NCBI GenBank assembly: GCA_963976395.1
Contig: CAXBLG010000012.1
Coordinates: 1-64,000 of the forward strand
Length of the DNA: 64,000 nt
Source of the DNA: UBA11612 sp963976395
Lineage (GTDB): Bacteria; Pseudomonadota; Alphaproteobacteria; Rhodospirillales; Rhodospirillaceae
Direction: 5' to 3'
Below, piece by piece: positions 59,062-64,000 of the stretch; positions within the stretch are counted from its first letter, which is position 1, and every line of letters begins with the position of its first letter. The notes under the pieces are model-generated. The model had not been told where the DNA came from, did no database searches, and saw only the letters and a program-made list of their open reading frames with translations. Position numbers and translations under genes: made by a program.

Positions 59062-60687
59062 TTATGAGTCGGTGTCGCCTTCGCCGGAATCATTTTGAGG
59101 GTTCTCTAATTCGGTGGCGCGATAGGGCGCATCTTGTAAGAAGGCCGGTGTAAATCCGCCAAAGGCAACAACGTCGTCTCCGATGTCCATTTCGGCAATG
59201 CCGTGAGGATTGCGGCGTGTCTTGCGCGCGCGCTCATTCGGACTGCGCCGGTCATCGTCGCGGTTTTTGCGCGGTTGAGCGGCTTTGGGCTTTTCGGATT
59301 CAGCTTTTTCGGGGGGCGGTTCAGGTGCTGACTGCAATGGTGCAGGTGCCTCGGTTGTTGCGTCAACCGGCATAGTCTCGGACAAGGACTCTGGCGGGGG
59401 TTCAGCCGCCGACACCGGTGTTGATTCTGTTTGTGCAGTTTCTGTTTTCGGCGCCGTAACTTTTTTGCTTCTGGGCTTGGCACTTCGGCTCCCACGGGGT
59501 CTGCCGCGCTCCCGTTTTCCGGTGCTTTTTTCATCACCGGAGTTAGCGGTCGATATCGTCAATTCCGCCAGTTCTTCTATGATCAACGGCGGAATAGACT
59601 GCTTTAGCATTTTCTCAACAGCGGCCAGAAGTTTGACATCGGCAGGGGAGGACAACGTATAAGCATGCCCTTCTTTCCCAGCACGCCCCGTGCGCCCGAT
59701 CCGATGAATATAGTCCTCGGCATTTACGGGCACGTCGAAGTTGATAACGTGGCTGACGTTTGAAATATCAAGTCCGCGCGCCGCAACGTCGGAGCAAACC
59801 AGTAATTCCGCTTCGCCGGCCTTAAATTTCGCAAGCGTCTCGTTGCGTTTCGATTGCGGCATATCGCCATGCAGGGCGACGGCATCGAAACCATGACTTG
59901 TCAGGGACTTGAATAGGATATCGACATCTTTTTTGCGGTTGCAGAAGATGAATGCATTGTGGACGTCCTTGACCCGCAAGATGCGCCGTAGGGCTTCGCG
60001 CTTGTCATCGTTTCTGACGGCGACAACGCCTTGCTCAATTGTAGTTGCCGCGGTGGCAGGCTGACTGACGGCAATTTCCTTGGGGTTCATCAGGAATTTG
60101 TCTGCCAGCTTTTTGATTTCTTTATCCATTGTCGCGGAAAAGAACAGGGTCTGGCGAATTTTCGGCAGGAGTCCAACGATACGCTCTACGTCTGGGATAA
60201 AGCCCATGTCGAGCATGCGGTCCGCTTCGTCGATCACCAGTAGCTTAACGTCGTTAAGCAGAATTCGGCCTCGCTCGTACAAATCCAGCAAGCGGCCTGG
60301 GGTGGCGATAAGAACGTCAACACCGCGTTCTAGCGCTTTTTCCTGGTCGGTAAAGGAACTTCCACCGATCAACAGCGCCATAGAAAGGGATTGATACTTA
60401 CCGTATTTGACAAAGTTATCTGAGATTTGGGCCGCAAGTTCGCGAGTTGGGGCGATGATGAGAGAGCGTGGCATACGCGCCTTCGCGCGGCCATCGGAGA
60501 GGATATCAATCATCGGCATGGTAAATGCGGCGGTTTTGCCGGTTCCGGTTTGGGCAACGCCAAGCACATCGCGTCCCATAAGCACCACAGGGATCGCTTG
60601 TTCCTGAATTGGGGTCGGTGTCAGGTACCCGGCGTCTGAAACGGCTTTTAGTGTGTCCGGCGTAAGGCCGAGATCTGCAAAGTCCAT
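59062..60687 (-). CDS. DEAD-box RNA helicase (RhlE-like)
   Basis: The product has 541 residues from ATG 60685-60687; a GTG lies two codons upstream. Helicase motifs are in order: Q motif TPTPIQEQAIP, I AQTGTGKTAAF, Ia PTRELA, Ib TPGRL, II VIDEADRMLDMGF, III FFSATM, IV FIFCNRKKD, V CSDVAARGLDI, VI HRIGRTGRAGK. The last 165 residues form a low-complexity tail alternating basic (RGRPRGSRSAKPRSKK) and Pro/Glu-rich stretches, probably an RNA-binding and disordered region. The likely role is ribosome assembly or cold-adapted RNA unwinding. Confidence 0.92.
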   Translation of the reverse strand: MDFADLGLTPDTLKAVSDAGYLTPTPIQEQAIPVVLMGRDVLGVAQTGTGKTAAFTMPMIDILSDGRAKARMPRSLIIAPTRELAAQISDNFVKYGKYQSLSMALLIGGSSFTDQEKALERGVDVLIATPGRLLDLYERGRILLNDVKLLVIDEADRMLDMGFIPDVERIVGLLPKIRQTLFFSATMDKEIKKLADKFLMNPKEIAVSQPATAATTIEQGVVAVRNDDKREALRRILRVKDVHNAFIFCNRKKDVDILFKSLTSHGFDAVALHGDMPQSKRNETLAKFKAGEAELLVCSDVAARGLDISNVSHVINFDVPVNAEDYIHRIGRTGRAGKEGHAYTLSSPADVKLLAAVEKMLKQSIPPLIIEELAELTISTANSGDEKSTGKRERGRPRGSRSAKPRSKKVTAPKTETAQTESTPVSAAEPPPESLSETMPVDATTEAPAPLQSAPEPPPEKAESEKPKAAQPRKNRDDDRRSPNERARKTRRNPHGIAEMDIGDDVVAFGGFTPAFLQDAPYRATELENPQNDSGEGDTDS

Positions 60688-60861
60688 CGTCACGGAAATT
60701 CTTTGTCGCGGGCTATTTTGAGGCTGCCTTGTTTAGGCCAAAGGCGGGCAGCGCGGCGCGGCATGTTCACGGGGCGGCATAATAGGTGTTAGTTTGATTG
60801 TGTCAACGCCGGAAACTTAAGGAATTTGGCGGTTTTTGTATATTTTCAATGTGAGAAATCT

Positions 60862-61560
60862 ATGGAACGTTCTAAACACCTCATCCTTCTTCCCGGCCTA
60901 CTCTGCGACGAGGCCCTATGGGCACATCAAGTCAAGGCCCTCGGCGGTACGGTAAATATCGCTATTGGTGATCTGACGAAATTCGAAACCATGGAGGATT
61001 TGGCGCGTCAGATTTTGGCCGATGCTCCGTCAAAGTTCGCTTTAGCGGGTCTGTCGATGGGCGGATACGTCGCTCAAGAGATCATGCGCCAAGAGCCAGA
61101 GAGAGTAGAGCGATTAGCTTTTGTAAATACGAATGCCCGTGCTGATAGTGAAGAGCAGCGCAGAATACGAACTGGATTGATCGATTTAGCCGTCGTGGGC
61201 AAGTTTAAGGGCGTCACGCCTCGCCTGCTGCCCAGCTTGATCCATCCGTCCCGGATGGATGACCCGGATGTGGCGGGTGTCGTTTTGGAGATGGCCGAGC
61301 GCATGGGCCAAGACGTATTCAAGCGGCAACAGACCGCCATCCTGGGCAGGAAGGATAGCCGGGAAGATTTGCGTTCCATTTGCGTGCCAACGCTTATTCT
61401 TGCAGGGCGAGAGGATTTGCTCTGTCCGCCGAAGGTGCAGGAGGAGATGGCCGAACGGATCGATAATGCGAAGCTTGTTATCTTGGAACACTGTGGACAC
61501 CTATCGCCTCTTGAGCGTCCGGACGAAGTGACGGCGGTACTTGATGCGTGGTTAGGGTAA
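60862..61560 (+). CDS. Alpha/beta hydrolase (esterase/BioH-like fold)
   Basis: The product has 232 residues from ATG 60862, with GTGAGA upstream; the TTG at 60826 is less likely. The triad is intact: Ser in LAGLSMGGYVAQE, Asp in ILAGREDLLCP and His in EHCGHLSPLERP. The oxyanion segment is ILLPGLLCDEALW. It resembles small acyl esterases and MenH/PcaD-like enzymes; the substrate cannot be told. It is followed 25 bases later by a VOC-fold gene on the same strand. Confidence 0.85.
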   Translation: MERSKHLILLPGLLCDEALWAHQVKALGGTVNIAIGDLTKFETMEDLARQILADAPSKFALAGLSMGGYVAQEIMRQEPERVERLAFVNTNARADSEEQRRIRTGLIDLAVVGKFKGVTPRLLPSLIHPSRMDDPDVAGVVLEMAERMGQDVFKRQQTAILGRKDSREDLRSICVPTLILAGREDLLCPPKVQEEMAERIDNAKLVILEHCGHLSPLERPDEVTAVLDAWLG

Positions 61561-61585
61561 ACACTCAACAAACATGGAGCGATTG

Positions 61586-61957
61586 ATGGTGGGCTCGGTA
61601 CAGATAGAGTCTCTCAGCGCGCTCACACTTTTTACCGGTGATATGGCACGCGCTGTCGCGTTTTATAAGTTGCTCGGGTTTGATCTCGCGCAAGGAGGAG
61701 CCGCCGCGGCGTTTACGACATTTCGTGTAGGGGGCCAGTTTCTCAACTTGACCTCTGAAGGGAAGGGTAGGGCCATGGATGTTTGGGGCCGGGCGATTTT
61801 TTATGTGAGCGATGTAGACGCCATGTATCGGCGTACACTGGCGCTAGGCCTTGCGCCGGACTTCGCGCCAAGAGACGCTGCTTGGAACGAGCGGTATTTT
61901 CATATTAAAGACCCCGACGGCCACGAAATCAGTTTTGCGCGGCCGTTGGGGTCCTGA
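61586..61957 (+). CDS. Glyoxalase/VOC-fold protein
   Basis: The product has 123 residues from ATG 61586, which has GGAG six bases upstream; the ATG at 61574 lacks a site. It has the VOC beta-alpha-beta-beta-beta pattern: LTLFTGDMARAVAFYKLLGFDL, FLNLTSEGKG, IFYVSDVDAMYRRTLALGL and a C-terminal RYFHIKDPDGHEISFARPL with metal-site His and Glu. It could be a lyase, dioxygenase-like or resistance protein. Single-domain members work as dimers. Confidence 0.8.
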   Translation: MVGSVQIESLSALTLFTGDMARAVAFYKLLGFDLAQGGAAAAFTTFRVGGQFLNLTSEGKGRAMDVWGRAIFYVSDVDAMYRRTLALGLAPDFAPRDAAWNERYFHIKDPDGHEISFARPLGS

Positions 61958-61963
61958 GTTCAA

Positions 61964-62530
61964 TTAGTTGGCGGGCGTTTCAACTTCCAGCAATTCGACT
62001 TTGAACAGGAGCGTCGAGCCGGCCGGAATCGGACCAGAGTCTCGTTCGCCGTAGCCAAGTTCGGCGGGAATGGCGAACTGCCAGATTTCGCCAAGACGCA
62101 TCATCGGCACACCAACCTGCCATCCCTGGATAACACCACTCAGGGGGAATGTGGCGGGCTCTCCACGCGCGTAGGAGCTATCGAACACGTTGCCGTTAAT
62201 AAGCTGGCCTTCATAGTGCACAGTAACCCGGCTGCCTGGTGCGGGCTTAGGTGCATCGCCGGAAGCTTCTTTTTCAACCTGATACTGCAAGCCCTCAGGC
62301 GTTTGGCTCCATCCGTCGCGCTTAGCGTTTTCATTCAAAAAAGCATCTTGGGCGGCGCGCCATACGATACGGGGCGGAGGCCCTGATTCGGCCGGTTCGC
62401 TCACGGGTTGAGAGATCTCAGGATCTGAGGCCGTCTGCGGTTCGTCTGTTGCGGGTTTATTGTAATATAGGACGACGACCACGATCAGAATCACGACCAC
62501 GACGGCGCCAACACCTAGAGCAACTTTCAT
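61964..62530 (-). CDS. FKBP-type peptidyl-prolyl isomerase, membrane-anchored
   Basis: This 188-residue protein has an N-terminal membrane anchor (VGAVVVVILIVVVVLYY), a Pro/Glu-rich linker (about 25-55) and a C-terminal FKBP domain: GSRVTVHYEGQLINGNVFDSSYARGEPATF, GVIQGWQVGVPMMRLGEIWQFAIPAELGYGERDSGPIPAGSTLLFKVELLEV. It should assist folding of exported proteins in the periplasm. It is convergent with the VOC gene, 6 bases apart. Confidence 0.92.
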   Translation of the reverse strand: MKVALGVGAVVVVILIVVVVLYYNKPATDEPQTASDPEISQPVSEPAESGPPPRIVWRAAQDAFLNENAKRDGWSQTPEGLQYQVEKEASGDAPKPAPGSRVTVHYEGQLINGNVFDSSYARGEPATFPLSGVIQGWQVGVPMMRLGEIWQFAIPAELGYGERDSGPIPAGSTLLFKVELLEVETPAN

Positions 62531-62586
62531 TTGAATATATATCCTTCGATTAAGAGCTGAAGTGCGAAGCTACATCAATAGTTTCA

Positions 62587-63162
62587 TTAGAAGCTCACGA
62601 GTTCAATACGCGCGCCATCCGGGTCGGTAACAAACACCACTTCGGGCCCCGGCTTTTCGGGCGTGCCTTCGATGGTGCGCGTATTCTCAAGAACCGTACC
62701 GCCGAGGCGGCGGACCTTCGTAAGGACGTCTTCCATATTGCTCACACGGAGTGCTATGTCGCCCCAGCCTGGGTAGATGACAGGCAAGTCTCGCGCCGGT
62801 CCGTTGTATTTGGGTTTATCGAACTGACGTATCAGCAAGCGCGCGGAGCCAAGGCTAAGGATGCGGGCTTTTATCTCTAATGGACTTGGCAAATCGAAGA
62901 TGCGGGCCGCCTGCGCGTCGGGTGTGATAGGTGGCGATGCCGTAAACCCGAAAGCTTCGGTATAAAAACGGGTAGTGCGCTCCATATCTGCCACATTGAT
63001 AGCCATGTGTAGAATGCTGACCTGGGTCTGCTCAGATTGAGCTGCTGCTGATCGCGCGCCATTAGCCACTAAACCAATGGCTAATGTTAGACTCGTTTTA
63101 AAGATGTTTTTTACCATCACGCGCCGACCGGATGGTGCAGCGAAAAAGCTTTGAGTCTCCAT
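62587..63162 (-). CDS. Exported VOC-fold protein
   Basis: The product has 191 residues from ATG 63160-63162, chosen because GGGGAGGG lies seven bases upstream; ATG at 63115-63117 is a weaker alternative. The long leader ends near SAAAQ-SEQ (about 42). The VOC pattern follows: ILHMAINVADMERTTRFYTEAFGFTA, RLLIRQFDKP, GWGDIALRVSNMEDVLTKVRRLGG and VVFVTDPDGARIELVSF with metal-type residues. Export of a VOC protein is unusual. Function unknown. Confidence 0.78.
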   Translation of the reverse strand: METQSFFAAPSGRRVMVKNIFKTSLTLAIGLVANGARSAAAQSEQTQVSILHMAINVADMERTTRFYTEAFGFTASPPITPDAQAARIFDLPSPLEIKARILSLGSARLLIRQFDKPKYNGPARDLPVIYPGWGDIALRVSNMEDVLTKVRRLGGTVLENTRTIEGTPEKPGPEVVFVTDPDGARIELVSF

Positions 63163-63275
63163 TTATCGCCCTCCCCATAATCCTTTATTTATTGCGCTCT
63201 ATCTCTGACCACGCAGGTAGCTCTTGGCGCCATTGCAAGCGTGAGATCGAGTGGCAGACGATACGAACATTACTA

Positions 63276-64000
63276 CTAACCAGTGCTGCCTGTGCTCTCA
63301 CGGATCGCAGATGTGACAATTCGCATTTCTTCTTCCAGGTCAGTGAGAGTTCGGTCTAATGCCGCGCCATCGTCGCTGAGGATAAACTGTTCAACAGATA
63401 TGGACAGCTCGTATAACCGGGTCATTTGTAATGTTCCCGACAGCCCCTTCAAGGAATGAGCCGTTCGCTGTGCTAACTCTTTATCTGTTTTGAGTTCAGT
63501 ACGGATCTGCGCGGCAACGTCCTCGTGGTTGCTCGTAAACTTTAGGAGGACGGCATTTAAATCCTGTATTGTGATTCCGAGCTTGTCGGCCAAGTCGTCA
63601 ACTCGAAATTGGCTTGTTGAAGAGCTATGGTTGTTGCTCGGCTCATGGTCGAGCTGGAGCGTGTCCATCGCATTCTTTTTTATAGGAACATGTAGTTTCT
63701 CACCCATCACTGCATCTATGGTGGACACAAGTTCGAAGGGTTCAATGGGCTTAGATGCGATGCCGTTCATGCCAGCAGCAACATAGCTTTTTTTGCTGCT
63801 GTCCATCACATCTGCGGTCAATGCGATAATAGGAATCTCTGATTTTGGTCCTTCCATTTTTCGAATGAGTCTGGTTGCATCAGGCCCAGACATTTTTGGC
63901 ATACGTACATCCGATAAGATCAAATCATATGTGCCCGCGAGGTGCATATCGATGAGCTCCTGGCCATCATTAGCAACGGCGATGGAATGTCCCATTCCCT
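63276..64000 (-). CDS. Hybrid histidine kinase or regulator, C-terminal receiver plus HPt (partial)
   Basis: The frame is open to the window edge, so only the last 241 or so residues are seen. A CheY-like receiver covers the first 105 residues: GHSIAVANDGQELIDMHLAGTYDLILSDVRMPKMSG (phospho-acceptor Asp in SDVRMP), PIIALTADVMD and the conserved Lys in GIASKPIEP. A linker is followed by an HPt domain with the phosphorylatable His in RTAHSLKGLSGTLQM. Such a receiver-HPt end belongs to BarA/ArcB-like hybrid sensor kinases in phosphorelays. Confidence 0.88.
   Translation of the reverse strand, partial: GMGHSIAVANDGQELIDMHLAGTYDLILSDVRMPKMSGPDATRLIRKMEGPKSEIPIIALTADVMDSSKKSYVAAGMNGIASKPIEPFELVSTIDAVMGEKLHVPIKKNAMDTLQLDHEPSNNHSSSTSQFRVDDLADKLGITIQDLNAVLLKFTSNHEDVAAQIRTELKTDKELAQRTAHSLKGLSGTLQMTRLYELSISVEQFILSDDGAALDRTLTDLEEEMRIVTSAIRESTGSTG

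Overview
The window reads as a chromosomal segment of a moderately GC-rich Gram-negative bacterium, most likely an alphaproteobacterium. The evidence is a FliG of alphaproteobacterial type (EYPQ in place of EHPQ), two P-II proteins with a TorF-type porin and AmtB behind a sigma-54 promoter, Tat and lipoprotein signals, a TonB-dependent receptor, and many acyl-CoA, TRAP and DUF1592/DUF1552 genes of the kind common in marine heterotrophs. The order cannot be fixed from sequence alone. I found no tRNA, rRNA, insertion sequence, prophage or CRISPR array.

Layout. (1) 1-9.1 kb is an exported-protein block. A dienelactone-hydrolase-like protein and two paralogous Abhydrolase_10-like proteins surround a DUF1592 lipoprotein, a DUF1552 Tat protein, an unknown secreted protein and an NTF2-like protein. 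All three hydrolase-fold proteins have lost the usual nucleophile. (2) 9.2-11.0 kb holds a glutathione S-transferase and an orphan DctP-type TRAP binding protein. (3) 11.0-24.4 kb is a large acyl-CoA catabolic cluster. It contains two acyl-CoA ligases and an isovaleryl-CoA-type dehydrogenase on the minus strand. Divergent from these are an enoyl-CoA hydratase, a TetR regulator, a three-gene biotin-dependent acyl-CoA carboxylase (BC, BCCP, CT), a CrtC/AttH-like protein, a phosphotransferase plus DUF6285 pair resembling the LvaA/LvaB hydroxyacyl-CoA kinase, and a PaaG-like hydratase/isomerase. (4) 24.4-31.9 kb has a TPR glycosyltransferase, a PQQ-propeller/cupredoxin lipoprotein, a beta-rich secreted protein and a YadGH-type ABC exporter. 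(5) 32.1-41.4 kb has an orphan fliG, a TonB-dependent receptor, an exported amidohydrolase, a family III CoA-transferase, an amidase lipoprotein and a Sel1 lipoprotein. (6) 41.6-49.3 kb has an EmrAB/MarR efflux operon, an exported creatininase-like protein, a 21-bp-phased repeat array, a thiolase and GTP-type PEP carboxykinase. (7) 49.6-52.9 kb is a nitrogen-control locus: a P-II gene divergent from sigma-54-porin-glnK-amtB. (8) 52.9-64 kb has a TAXI-like lipoprotein, a small membrane protein, an EF-G-like GTPase, a 42-residue small gene with its own terminator, a DEAD-box helicase, two further alpha/beta hydrolases, an FKBP, two VOC proteins and the C-terminal end of a hybrid histidine kinase.

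How it fits together. The 11-24 kb cluster can be read as one route: activation of a branched or isoprenoid acid, alpha,beta-dehydrogenation, biotin-dependent carboxylation of the enoyl-CoA, hydration, and handling of a hydroxyacyl-CoA by a kinase. TetR-controlled divergent promoters would regulate it. The thiolase and PEPCK (46-49 kb) would suit downstream carbon flow but are not physically linked. The two best candidates for undescribed biology are the LvaAB-like kinase pair coupled to a carboxylase, and the cluster of exported hydrolase folds with altered catalytic residues next to DUF1592/DUF1552.
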